From Streptomyces sp. MBT53 (GTDB taxonomy: Bacteria; Actinomycetota; Actinomycetes; Streptomycetales; Streptomycetaceae), in the NCBI RefSeq assembly GCF_016654115.1, contig NZ_JAEQAZ010000001.1, forward strand, positions 124,001 to 188,000: a stretch of DNA of 64,000 bases, given 5' to 3'. Positions within the stretch are counted from its first letter, which is position 1; each line of letters opens with the position of its first letter. Position numbers and translations under genes: made by a program. Shown here one piece after another: positions 52,885 to 61,309 of the stretch. Under the pieces are notes generated by a model, which saw only the letters and a program-made list of their open reading frames with translations, ran no database searches and had not been told where the DNA came from.

Positions 52885-53853
52885 TCAGGAGCGGACCGCT
52901 TCCTGAGCATCGGCGGTCACGTCGTCGGTGTCGCCGATCTCGTCGACCAACCCCCAGCGCAGTGCGTCTACGACGCTCAACTCCGCGCCGGACAGGGCGA
53001 GATACGCGGTCCGCTCCCGACCGACCCGGAGCGGGACGCTCGCCGTGCCGCCCGCACCCGGAATCAGCCCCATCCCGATCTCCGGCAACCGGATCACCGT
53101 GTCCGGCGCGGCGACCACCCGCCCCGCGAAGGCGGCGAGCTCGATCCCCGCGCCGACACAGGCCCCGTGCAGATGCGCGGTCACACGCGACGCGCACCGG
53201 TGCAGGAGCGCGGCCGGACTCCGATGGACCCGCACGAGATGCGCGTGCGCGGGATCACGGGACGTACCGAACTCGGCGAGATCGCCCCCACTGCAGAACG
53301 TTGGACCGTTCCCGTACAGGTCGACGCGGGTGATCGACGGGTCGGCCACGGCCACCTGGAGCGCCTCGCACAGCGCGTCCCGCGTCGCCGCGTCGAACGC
53401 GTTGCGCACCCAGGGCCGGTCCAGCGTGACGGACAACCGGGAACCATCACGACCGAGCCGTACGGGAGTCTCGGCCGGGCGGTGCGTACGCCGGGGGGCG
53501 GCGGCCAGCCAGGACCGGAAGGTGGCTCCGCCCTGAAGCGTCGAGTAGGCCAGGGATTCGAGAACCAGCCTGTCCGGGACCGAGAGCCCGCTGCCCATCC
53601 GTAGCACCTGCACCAGCGCGACGGACGCGGCGGGCCGACTCTCGATGATGTGCCCCAGCTCCCGAGCCGTGGCCTGCGGATCCGCGCACGACACCCACGG
53701 CCTGGGCGGATCGGGGACAGCGGTGAGCAGTACGTCGTACCCGTCGATCGAGTCCTTGGGCGCTGCGGCCACACCGATCACGACACGGTCGCGGGCGGCT
53801 GGTTCCCACGTGGGGGCGCGGTCGAGATCGACGATCACGAAGGGTGACTCCAC
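52885..53853 (-). CDS. Long crotonase-fold protein with N-terminal extension
   Basis: 322 residues, about 80 longer than usual: the first 130 residues are an extra alpha/beta region, and the crotonase core begins near LGRDGSRLSVTLDRPWVRNAF. TFCSGGDLAEFG and GACVGAGIELAAFAGRVV make the oxyanion hole; one glutamate is kept (RLPEIGMGLIPGAGG), the second is not (TAYLAL). The GTG at 53853 has GGAGGGAG upstream; the longer frame to 53898 has none. It is divergent from the CoA-transferase at 53924. Likely an isomerase or hydratase for an unusual substrate. Confidence 0.8.
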   Translation of the reverse strand: MESPFVIVDLDRAPTWEPAARDRVVIGVAAAPKDSIDGYDVLLTAVPDPPRPWVSCADPQATARELGHIIESRPAASVALVQVLRMGSGLSVPDRLVLESLAYSTLQGGATFRSWLAAAPRRTHRPAETPVRLGRDGSRLSVTLDRPWVRNAFDAATRDALCEALQVAVADPSITRVDLYGNGPTFCSGGDLAEFGTSRDPAHAHLVRVHRSPAALLHRCASRVTAHLHGACVGAGIELAAFAGRVVAAPDTVIRLPEIGMGLIPGAGGTASVPLRVGRERTAYLALSGAELSVVDALRWGLVDEIGDTDDVTADAQEAVRS

Positions 53854-53899
53854 GGTGATCTCCCTCCAGGCGTGGACCGGAGTGTAATTTGAGATCACC
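53854..53899. promoter_or_regulatory. Inverted repeat in divergent promoter
   Basis: GGTGATCTC and GAGATCACC are perfect 9-bp arms at 53854-53862 and 53891-53899, 28 bp apart. They flank the divergent promoter region of the crotonase and CoA-transferase genes. The left arm overlaps the ribosome site of the leftward gene, so the repeat could be partly coincidental. Confidence 0.4.
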
Positions 53900-53923
53900 T
53901 GTGGAGAGAAGGGGGTTCGACTC

Positions 53924-54961
53924 GTGGAGAATCACGCTCTCCGCGCATGGATGGGCACTGTCGAGCCTTACATGGCCCCTCTCGCTGACGTCGCCCGCTC
54001 GTTCACCGATCTGACGGGCGTACCGGTGGATCTGCCGAGCGCACTGTTCCTCCGGGCCCAACTGGCCGGTCTGGAACGCCCGGGAAGGATCTCGGCCAAC
54101 GGCTCCTGCCACCTCCTCCGAGCCGCCGACGGCTGGACCGCCGTGAACCTGGCCCGCCCCGACGACCTCGCCGCCGTACCCGCACTGCTGGCGTTGCTCG
54201 GCTCGCCAGGTGAGCCCAGGGGTCGTCTGGATGCGGCCGTACGACGGGTCGCGGCTGCCGAAGCGGCGGAGGCCGCGCAGCTGCTGGATATGGCCGCTGC
54301 GGTACCCGGATCGGTGACCCCGGACGCACGTCCTGCGGTGCGCGCCGAGCAGTGGGGCGAGCGGCGTGTGCGAGCCATGGCCGATCTGCGGATTGTGGAC
54401 TTCTCCGCGCTCTGGGCGGGGCCGTTGTGCGCGCGGTTGCTCGGGCTGGCGGGCGCGCGGGTGGTGAAGGTGGAGAGCGCGACCCGACCGGACGGCGCGC
54501 GCCTCGGGTCGCCCGCCTTCTACCGCTGGCTGCACGACGGCCACGACAACGTGGTGGTGGATTTCGCCCCCGGTGCGCTGGACGAACTCGTGGCCGAGGC
54601 CGACATCGTCATCGAGGCCTCACGACCCCGCGCGTTGCGCCGACTCGGCCTTCGCGCCGAGGAGTTCCTCGCCGCCCGCCCCGGCCGGGTCTGGGTCGGC
54701 ATCACCGGCTACGGACGGGAGAACGACCGCATCGCTTTCGGAGACGACGCTGCCGTCGCCGGCGGCCTGACCGGCCTCGACCCGAACGGTGACCCCGTCT
54801 TCCTCGGCGACGCACTCGCCGACCCCGTCACCGGCGTCTTCGCCGCCCACGCCGCGGCCCGCTCCCTCGCCAGCGGCGGCGGAGAACTCCTCTGCGTCTC
54901 CATGGCCGCCTGCGCCGCGACCCTCGCCGAGACGCACACACCGGTCCGCCCGCCGTGCTGA
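53924..54961 (+). CDS. Class III CoA-transferase-like protein, apparently permuted
   Basis: 345 residues. The signature that normally begins the family (RIVDFSALWAGPLCARLLGLAGARVVKVES) starts only at about residue 151. The segment before it (GRISANGSCHLLRAADGWTA) resembles the family's later middle domain, so the order appears circularly permuted. The catalytic aspartate position (CVSMAACAATL) has alanine. GTG start with AAGGGGG upstream. The downstream amidohydrolase overlaps it by 7 bp. Function uncertain; it may bind CoA thioesters. Confidence 0.75.
   Translation: MENHALRAWMGTVEPYMAPLADVARSFTDLTGVPVDLPSALFLRAQLAGLERPGRISANGSCHLLRAADGWTAVNLARPDDLAAVPALLALLGSPGEPRGRLDAAVRRVAAAEAAEAAQLLDMAAAVPGSVTPDARPAVRAEQWGERRVRAMADLRIVDFSALWAGPLCARLLGLAGARVVKVESATRPDGARLGSPAFYRWLHDGHDNVVVDFAPGALDELVAEADIVIEASRPRALRRLGLRAEEFLAARPGRVWVGITGYGRENDRIAFGDDAAVAGGLTGLDPNGDPVFLGDALADPVTGVFAAHAAARSLASGGGELLCVSMAACAATLAETHTPVRPPC
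53927..53941. promoter_or_regulatory. Weak operator copy over the CoA-transferase start
   Basis: GAGAATCACGCTCTC has an intact left arm and 4 of 6 in the right arm. It covers codons 2-6 of the gene. Possible roadblock site; may be chance. Confidence 0.3.
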
Positions 54962-56205
54962 TCAGGAACGTGGAGGTGGTGGGCCACAGAGCGGCGGTGG
55001 ACGTACGGATCGAAGGCGGGCGGATCGCCGAGATCGGGCCCGGGCTGCCGGGGCGCGGTGAAGTGGACGGTCGGGGCGGTGCGTTGCTGCCCGGTCTGCA
55101 CGACCACCACGTCCACCTCGCGGCGCTGGCCGCCGAAGCCGCCTCCGTGCGCGTCGGACCGACAGACGTCCGGGACCGTACGGCGTTCGCGGCGGCCTTG
55201 GCGAGTGGGCCGCAGGGGGAGTGGGTGCGGGCCGTCGGCTACCACGAAAGCGTGGCGGGGGAGTTGGACCGGTGGACGCTGGACGCGCTGGTCCCCGATC
55301 GGCCGGTGCGGGTGCAGCATCGCACCGGCGCGCTGTGGGTGTGGAACAGCGCCGCGCTCCGGGCGGCCGGGCTGGACGGCGACGGACGGTTCTGGCGCGA
55401 GGACGAGCGGCTGCGCGGGTTCGTGCCGCCCATACGGCTGGATCTGGAGGGCGTGGGGCGGCGGGCGGCGGCACTCGGCGTCACCGGGTTCACCAACGCC
55501 GACCCGCACCCGGCCGCCGGGCTCACCCAGCTGCTGTCGGTCCTCCCGCAACGCCTCCTGGTGATGGGCGTCGACGAGCCTGTGAAGCTGATGCTCGACG
55601 ATCCGACGCTCCCCACACCGGCCCAACTCGCTGGCACCATAGGGGAGATCAGACCCAGACCGGTCGCCGTGCACTGCGTGACCCGGGTGCAGTTGCTGGT
55701 GACGCTGCTCGCCCTGGACGAGGTGGGCCCGGCCGACGGCGACCGGATCGAGCACGGGTCGGTCATCCCGGCCGAGACGATCCCGTGGCTGCGACGACTA
55801 GGGGTGACGGTGGTGACCCAGCCCCACTTTCCCGCCGAACGGGCCGCCGCGTACGCCACCGACGTGGACCCCGACGACCGCCCCCACCTCTACCGCTGCC
55901 GCACCCTGACCGAGGCCGGCATCCCCCTCGCCGCGGGCACCGACGCGCCCTACGGCACCTCGGACCCCTGGGCGGTCATGCGGGCGGCGACCGAACGGGT
56001 CGACGGCGAGCGGCTCCGACCAGAGGCTGCGCTACGGCTGTTCACCGGCGAGCCCCAACACCCAGCCCGGACAAGACGGTTGGCGGTGGGCGCGGTCGCC
56101 GACCTGTGCCTGCTCCATGTACCGCTGCGCGAGGCCCTCAACGCGTTGTCCGGTGAACTGGTCCGCGCCGCATACGTGTCCGGCCGCCCTATCACGCCCG
56201 TATGA
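54955..56205 (+). CDS. Amidohydrolase (YtcJ/imidazolonepropionase-like)
   Basis: 416 residues with a complete metal motif PGLHDHHVHL, a barrel histidine in PVAVHCVTRV, another in RIEHGSVI and the aspartate in AAGTDAPYGTSDPW. It is intact where the relative at 8583 has lost its HxH. GTG start overlapping the CoA-transferase stop. It probably hydrolyses a cyclic amide, lactone or ester. It ends 3 bp before the convergent SDR gene, with no terminator visible between. Confidence 0.85.
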   Translation: MLIRNVEVVGHRAAVDVRIEGGRIAEIGPGLPGRGEVDGRGGALLPGLHDHHVHLAALAAEAASVRVGPTDVRDRTAFAAALASGPQGEWVRAVGYHESVAGELDRWTLDALVPDRPVRVQHRTGALWVWNSAALRAAGLDGDGRFWREDERLRGFVPPIRLDLEGVGRRAAALGVTGFTNADPHPAAGLTQLLSVLPQRLLVMGVDEPVKLMLDDPTLPTPAQLAGTIGEIRPRPVAVHCVTRVQLLVTLLALDEVGPADGDRIEHGSVIPAETIPWLRRLGVTVVTQPHFPAERAAAYATDVDPDDRPHLYRCRTLTEAGIPLAAGTDAPYGTSDPWAVMRAATERVDGERLRPEAALRLFTGEPQHPARTRRLAVGAVADLCLLHVPLREALNALSGELVRAAYVSGRPITPV

Positions 56206-56208
56206 CCT

Positions 56209-56970
56209 CTACACGCTGTACCCGCCGTCGACTCCCAACGCCTGCCCGGTGATGAACCCCGCCCGGTCCGAGGCGAGGAACGCGACCGCCTCCGCGATGT
56301 CGGTCGCATCGCCGAAGCGGCGCATCGGGATGTTGCGCCGGGTGACTGCGAGGGCGTCCTCGTCGAGTTCGCCGGAGCTGATCAGACGACCGGCGATACC
56401 GTCGTTGAGCATGCCGGGTGCCACGCAGTTCACGCGGACGCCGTAGCGGCCCTCCTCGGCGGCCAGTGCCCGGGCCACCGCCTCGACCGCGCCCTTCGCG
56501 CCCGACGACAGCCCGTCCCGTACGGGGAAGCGGCGGGTGGCGACGGTCGTCACGGCGACGATGTTGCCCCGGCCCTCGCGCAGCAGCGGCAGCGCGGGAT
56601 GGACGAGGTTGAAGAACGCCACGGCGTCGCCTTCGAGTTGGGCGCGGTACTCGCTCGGCGAGACCCTGCTCAGGTGCCTCATCGGTACATGCGGGCCCGC
56701 CGCGTACACGAGCGTGTGGATGCCTCCGGGTGCCTCCGTCACGGCCTCGGCCGTGGCGGCCTCGTCGGTCAAGTCCAGCCGTATCGCCCGCACTTGACGG
56801 CCCAGCTTCCTCGCCTCGGCGGCTACGGCGTCCGCCGCTTCCTGGTTGGCCCGGTACGTGAGGACGATGTCGCTGCCCCGTTCGGCGAGGAGTCGTACGA
56901 CCGCCGCCCCGATACCGCCCGAGCCGCCCGCCACGAACGCGACACCTGGTCTGCTGGAGAAGTCCGGCAC
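56209..56970 (-). CDS. SDR-fold protein without the catalytic tyrosine
   Basis: 253 residues with VAGGSGGIGAAVVRLLAERG and a normal Rossmann fold. The YxxxK motif reads SSGAK (residues 155-159): Lys159 is kept but Ser155 replaces Tyr, and no tyrosine lies at the FabI-type position. C-terminus GFITGQALGVDGGYS is normal. It may be a reductase using another acid, or an inactive partner. It is the last gene of the leftward beta-oxidation operon. Confidence 0.82.
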   Translation of the reverse strand: MPDFSSRPGVAFVAGGSGGIGAAVVRLLAERGSDIVLTYRANQEAADAVAAEARKLGRQVRAIRLDLTDEAATAEAVTEAPGGIHTLVYAAGPHVPMRHLSRVSPSEYRAQLEGDAVAFFNLVHPALPLLREGRGNIVAVTTVATRRFPVRDGLSSGAKGAVEAVARALAAEEGRYGVRVNCVAPGMLNDGIAGRLISSGELDEDALAVTRRNIPMRRFGDATDIAEAVAFLASDRAGFITGQALGVDGGYSV

Positions 56971-56980
56971 CGTAACCGCC

Positions 56981-58129
56981 TCACAATCCGAGGGACTTGG
57001 CGATGATGACCTTCATGACCTCGCTGGTTCCGGCGTAGATGCGGGTGATGCGCGCGTCCGCGTAGAGCCGGGCGATGGGGTATTCCAGCATGTAGCCGTA
57101 GCCGCCGAACAGTTGCAGACAGCGGTCGACCGCGCGGGCCTGCATCTCGGTGCAGAAGAGCTTGACCTTGGCGGCGTCCGGCCCGCTCAGTTCACCGGCG
57201 ACGAGTTCGAGCACCGCCCGGTCGAGCATGGCCTGTGCGGCCTCGACCTCGGCTGCCACGGCGGCGAGTTCGAACTTGGTGTTCTGGAAGGAGGCGACCG
57301 TTTTCCCGAACGCCTTGCGCTCCTTGACGTACGCGATCGTCGTGTCCAGGGCCGCCCGCGCCTGCGCGACCGAACCCACCGCCACCGTCATCCGCTCCTG
57401 CGGGAGGTTGTGGCCGAGATAGCCGAACGCGGCACCCTCCTCGCCGAGCCGGTTGGCGACCGGGACCCGCACGTCGTCGAAGGCCAGCTCCACCGTGTCC
57501 TGCACCTTGATGCCCAGCTTGTGCAGTACCCGGCCCCGAGTGAAACCGGGCATGCCGTCCTCGACGACCAGCAGGGTGAGCCCGGCGCGGCGGTTGTCCG
57601 GGTCGGTAGACGTACGGGCCACGACGATCACCAGGTCGGCGAGGAGGCCGCCGGTGATGAAGGTCTTCGCACCGTTGAGAATGTACGAGTCCCCGTCGCG
57701 CACGGCGGTCGTACGGATCCCGGCGAGATCCGAGCCTGTGCCCGGCTCGGTCATCGCGATGGCCGTCAGCAGCTTTCCGGAGGCCAGACCGGGGAACCAG
57801 CGCTCGCGCTGCTCCCGGTCGGCGTAGGTGAGGAAGTACGGCAGGACGACGTCGAGTTGGGTGCGGACGGTACCCAACGTGACCAGGGCGCGGGCCGATT
57901 CCTCCTGGAGGACGACGTTGTAGCGGTAGTCGTCGAGGCCCGCTCCGCCGTACTCCTCGGGGACCGCCGTGCCCAACAGGCCCAGCGAGCCCAGCTGTTC
58001 GAAGAGCATGCGGGGGAGTCGGCCGGCCTCCTCCCACTCGGAGTAGTGCGGGACGACCTCCTTGGCGACGAAGTCCCTGGCGAGCCGACGGAATGCCTCG
58101 TGGTCGTCGGTGAAGACGTCTCGGCGCAC
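56981..58129 (-). CDS. Acyl-CoA dehydrogenase
   Basis: 382 residues, the normal single-chain size: MTEPGTGSDLAGIRTTAV, LNGAKTFITGG, ERKAFGKTVASFQNTKFEL and a C-terminal GGYGYMLEYPIARLYADARI with RIYAGTSEVMK. These are closest to the short/medium-chain, homotetrameric type, unlike the two heteromeric pairs. GTG start at 58129 chosen because a GGGGAT site lies just upstream. It lies between the thiolase and the SDR-like gene. Confidence 0.9.
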   Translation of the reverse strand: MRRDVFTDDHEAFRRLARDFVAKEVVPHYSEWEEAGRLPRMLFEQLGSLGLLGTAVPEEYGGAGLDDYRYNVVLQEESARALVTLGTVRTQLDVVLPYFLTYADREQRERWFPGLASGKLLTAIAMTEPGTGSDLAGIRTTAVRDGDSYILNGAKTFITGGLLADLVIVVARTSTDPDNRRAGLTLLVVEDGMPGFTRGRVLHKLGIKVQDTVELAFDDVRVPVANRLGEEGAAFGYLGHNLPQERMTVAVGSVAQARAALDTTIAYVKERKAFGKTVASFQNTKFELAAVAAEVEAAQAMLDRAVLELVAGELSGPDAAKVKLFCTEMQARAVDRCLQLFGGYGYMLEYPIARLYADARITRIYAGTSEVMKVIIAKSLGL

Positions 58130-58140
58130 AACATCCCCTG

Positions 58141-59289
58141 TCAGGAAGCGAGTTCGACGACGGTGGCGTTGGCGGTGCCGCCGCCCTCGCACATGGTCTG
58201 CAGGCCGTAGCGGATCCCGTGGTCCCGCATGTGGTGGAGCATGCGCGTCATCAGGACGGCACCCGACGCGCCGAGCGGATGCCCGAGCGCTATGGCGCCC
58301 CCGAGCGGGTTGAGGAGGGCCGGGTCCGCTCCGGTCTCGGCCAACCAGGCGAGCGGGATCGGCGCGAAGGCCTCGTTGACCTCGACGACGCCCACTTCGG
58401 AGAGTGCCACTCCGGCCTTGCGGAGCACCTTCTCGGTCGCGGGGATCGGCCCGGTCAGCATCAGGACCGGATCGGAACCGGTGACCACGCCCGCCCGGTA
58501 GCGCGCGATCGGCGTCAGCCCCAGCTCACGGGCCTTCTCCGGAGTGGTCACCAGCAGGGCCGCCGCACCGTCGGAGATCTGCGAGGAGTTGCCCGCGTGG
58601 ATCACCCCGTCCTCCTGGAAGGACGGTTTCAGCTTCGCGAGAGTGGCGCTGCTCGTCCCTCGCCGGATGCCTTCGTCCAGGGTCACGGTGTCGCCCTTGT
58701 CGTCGGTCACCGGCACGATCTGCGCGTCGAACGCCCCGCCGTCCTGCGCGGCCGCCGCCCGCTCGTGCGACAGCGCGGCGAACTCGTCGAGGACACCCCG
58801 GCCCAGTCCCCACTTCCGCGCGATCAGCTCGGCCGAGACGCCCTGGTTGAAGGAGAAGTCCTCGTAACGGGCGAGGACTTGGGGACCGTACGGCATCCCG
58901 CCGGCCCGGGAGGCCCCGAGCGGCACCCGGCTCATCACCTCGACGCCGCCCGCCACCACGACGTCCTGCTGGCCGGACATGACCGCCTGGGCGGCGAAGT
59001 CCAGGGCCTGCTGGCTCGATCCGCAGGCCCGGTTCACCGTGGTCCCAGGAATGGTCTCGGGCCAGCCCGCGGCCAGTACCGCGTAGCGGCCGATGTTGCT
59101 CGACTGGTCGCCGAGCTGGCCCACGCAGCCCCACACCACGTCGTCCACGACCTCGGGATCCAGGCCCGTACGGTCGACGAGGGCCCGGAGGACGACGGCG
59201 GAGAGGTCGGCCGCGTGCACGCCGGCCAGACCGCCGTTCCGCTTGCCGACGGCGGTCCGGACCGCCTCGACCACCACTGCCTCACGCAT
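58141..59289 (-). CDS. Thiolase (acetyl-CoA acyltransferase)
   Basis: 382 residues with Cys89 in VNRACGSSQQAL, NEAFAPIPLAWL, the His motif GGAIALGHPLGASGAVL and the C-terminal CEGGGTANA. Degradative FadA-type thiolase that releases acetyl- or propionyl-CoA. Its ATG shares a base with the hydratase stop (TAATG), so the two are coupled. It is a second canonical thiolase after that at 41299. Confidence 0.93.
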   Translation of the reverse strand: MREAVVVEAVRTAVGKRNGGLAGVHAADLSAVVLRALVDRTGLDPEVVDDVVWGCVGQLGDQSSNIGRYAVLAAGWPETIPGTTVNRACGSSQQALDFAAQAVMSGQQDVVVAGGVEVMSRVPLGASRAGGMPYGPQVLARYEDFSFNQGVSAELIARKWGLGRGVLDEFAALSHERAAAAQDGGAFDAQIVPVTDDKGDTVTLDEGIRRGTSSATLAKLKPSFQEDGVIHAGNSSQISDGAAALLVTTPEKARELGLTPIARYRAGVVTGSDPVLMLTGPIPATEKVLRKAGVALSEVGVVEVNEAFAPIPLAWLAETGADPALLNPLGGAIALGHPLGASGAVLMTRMLHHMRDHGIRYGLQTMCEGGGTANATVVELAS

Positions 59290-60110
59290 TACGTCTCCTT
59301 TGTCGTTCTGGGCGCGGCTGTTCCCGGCACCGCCCAGCGCCCCGTGTAGCGAGGCGGACGCTTCTCCACGAAGGCCGCGTACGCCTCCGGGACGTCCGCC
59401 GTGGCGAAGTTCATGGCCTGCGACCGCGCCTCACCGGCAAGGGCCTCGCGCAGGGTGCGATCGGCGTTCTCGTTGAGGAGCGCCTTGTTCTGCGCGAGAG
59501 CCACCGGGGCCCCGGCGACCAGTCGGGCGGTCAGGTCGTCCACGTAGGCGTCGATCTTGTCGGTGTCCACGACCCAGGTCACCAGGTTCAGCGCGCGGGC
59601 CTCCTCGGCGTCGATCGTCTCGGCCAGCAGCACGAGCCGTTTCGCCTGCTGCAACCCCACCAGCTTCGGCAACAGCCACGAGCCGCCGCAGTCCAGGGAC
59701 AGGGCACGGCGCGCGAAGATCTGCGAGAACGTGCTGTCCGGGGTGGCCACGACGAAGTCACAGCCCAGGGCGAGATTCCAGCCCGCGCCGACCGCCACGC
59801 CCTGCACCTTGGCGATCGTGGGGATCGGCAACTCGTGCAGCAGCAGCGTGACTTCGGTCAGAGTCCGCATCCGGTAGAGGGGATGCTCGTCGCTGACGCC
59901 CTTGCGGATGTCGGCCCCGGAGCAGAACGCACCGCCCGCACCGGTCAACACCAGCGCACGTACCGTACGGTCGCGGCCCGCAGCGGAGAGCGCAGTGCGC
60001 AGCGCGTCCCACAGTTCGGCGTCGATCGCGTTCTTGCGCTCCGGCCGGTTCAGCGTCAGCGTCCGAACGCCGTCGGCGTCGCTCGTCAGAAGCACCGGCG
60101 GCCCGCTCAT
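59289..60110 (-). CDS. Enoyl-CoA hydratase/isomerase (PaaG-like)
   Basis: 273 residues: AFCSGADIRKGVSDEHPLYR and VAVGAGWNLALGCDFVVA form the oxyanion hole. The first glutamate is replaced (FARRALSLDCGGSW), a pattern with an aspartate like PaaG-type isomerases. ATG at 60110; the extension to 60293 is a shadow. Overlaps the CoA-transferase upstream by 4 bp. It probably isomerises or hydrates an enoyl-CoA before the ACAD/thiolase steps. Confidence 0.87.
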   Translation of the reverse strand: MSGPPVLLTSDADGVRTLTLNRPERKNAIDAELWDALRTALSAAGRDRTVRALVLTGAGGAFCSGADIRKGVSDEHPLYRMRTLTEVTLLLHELPIPTIAKVQGVAVGAGWNLALGCDFVVATPDSTFSQIFARRALSLDCGGSWLLPKLVGLQQAKRLVLLAETIDAEEARALNLVTWVVDTDKIDAYVDDLTARLVAGAPVALAQNKALLNENADRTLREALAGEARSQAMNFATADVPEAYAAFVEKRPPRYTGRWAVPGTAAPRTTKET

Positions 60111-61309
60111 CGCACCGCTCCCTGTGCCCGGAGAACGGCGATCTCCTCGCCCGTGAGGCCGAGTTCGGTGAGTACGGCGTCGGTGTGCTGGCCGAGCGCG
60201 GGAATCGCGCCCATCGGTGGGTCGTACCCGGCGATGACCGGGGGTGGCAGCAGCGCCGGTACCGGACCGGACGGTGTGTCGATCTCCCGCCACCGGTTGC
60301 GCGCCTGGAGATGCGGGTGGGCGATGACGTCACTGGTCGTGTTGTAACGGGAGTTGCCGATCCCGGCCGCGTCCGCGCGGTCCTGTACGTACGCGAGGTC
60401 GTGCCGTGCGCACCAGGCGCTGATCTCCGGCTCCAGCAGGTCGCGGTGTTCCACCCGCCCCGCGTTGCTCCGGAAGCGGGGATCGTCCGCGAGGTCGGGC
60501 CGGTCGAGCAACTCCCGTGCCAGGCGCTGCCATTCACGGTCGTTCGTCGTCCCGAGGATCACGGTGTGGCCGTCGGCGGTGCGATGGGCGCCGTACGGTG
60601 CCACGGCGGGCGAACTCAGGCCGAGCGGCTGCTGCTCGACCCCGGAGTGCTGGGTGTAGGTGAGCGGATAGCCCATCAGTTCCGTCATCGTGTCGAACAG
60701 GCTCACCGCGACGGACGAGGCAGCGGGACCCACCCCGCGTTCCCTGCCGCAGAGCAGCGCGACGACCGACAGCGCCGCGTACAGGCCGCTGGACACATCG
60801 GCCATCGGCGGGCCTGGTTTGGCCGGTGCTCCCGGGTGCCCGGTCACCGAGCAGGCGCCCGACTCGGCCTGCACGAGCAGGTCGTAGGCCCGCTTGTGGG
60901 AGAGCGGGCCACCGGGGCCGTAGCCGTCGATCTCGACGGCGATCAGCTCGGGGTGACGGGTCGTCAAGTCGCCGGGGGAGATGCCGAGTTTGGCCGTGGT
61001 GCCGGGTGTGAGGTTGGAGACGAGGACGTCGGCGCGCTCCAGCAGCCGGTGCAACACGCCCATGCCGCCGGGTGACTTGAGGTCCAGGGCCACCGACTCC
61101 TTGCCCCGGTTGACCCACACGAAGTGCGCCCCGAGTCCCTTGACGACGTCGTCGTAGTGGCGGGCGAAATCCCCGCCCTGGGGGTTCTCGACCTTGATCA
61201 CGCGGGCGCCGAAGTCGCCGAGCGTGCGGGTGCACATGGGAGCTGAGATCGCCTGCTCCAAAGCGACCACGGTGATTCCGGCCAGCGGCCCGGTCGTTGT
61301 CGTCATCAC
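60107..61309 (-). CDS. Class III CoA-transferase (CaiB/BaiF)
   Basis: 400 residues with LAGITVVALEQAISAPMCTRTLGDFGARVIKVENP and the catalytic aspartate in VAVSLFDTMTEL. Complete and canonical, unlike the two relatives at 15115 and 53924. It should activate an acid by CoA transfer from a donor such as succinyl-CoA. It starts at GTG 61309 or ATG 61306, right after the ligase stop. It is coupled with ligase, hydratase, thiolase and ACAD in one operon. Confidence 0.88.
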   Translation of the reverse strand: MMTTTTGPLAGITVVALEQAISAPMCTRTLGDFGARVIKVENPQGGDFARHYDDVVKGLGAHFVWVNRGKESVALDLKSPGGMGVLHRLLERADVLVSNLTPGTTAKLGISPGDLTTRHPELIAVEIDGYGPGGPLSHKRAYDLLVQAESGACSVTGHPGAPAKPGPPMADVSSGLYAALSVVALLCGRERGVGPAASSVAVSLFDTMTELMGYPLTYTQHSGVEQQPLGLSSPAVAPYGAHRTADGHTVILGTTNDREWQRLARELLDRPDLADDPRFRSNAGRVEHRDLLEPEISAWCARHDLAYVQDRADAAGIGNSRYNTTSDVIAHPHLQARNRWREIDTPSGPVPALLPPPVIAGYDPPMGAIPALGQHTDAVLTELGLTGEEIAVLRAQGAVR

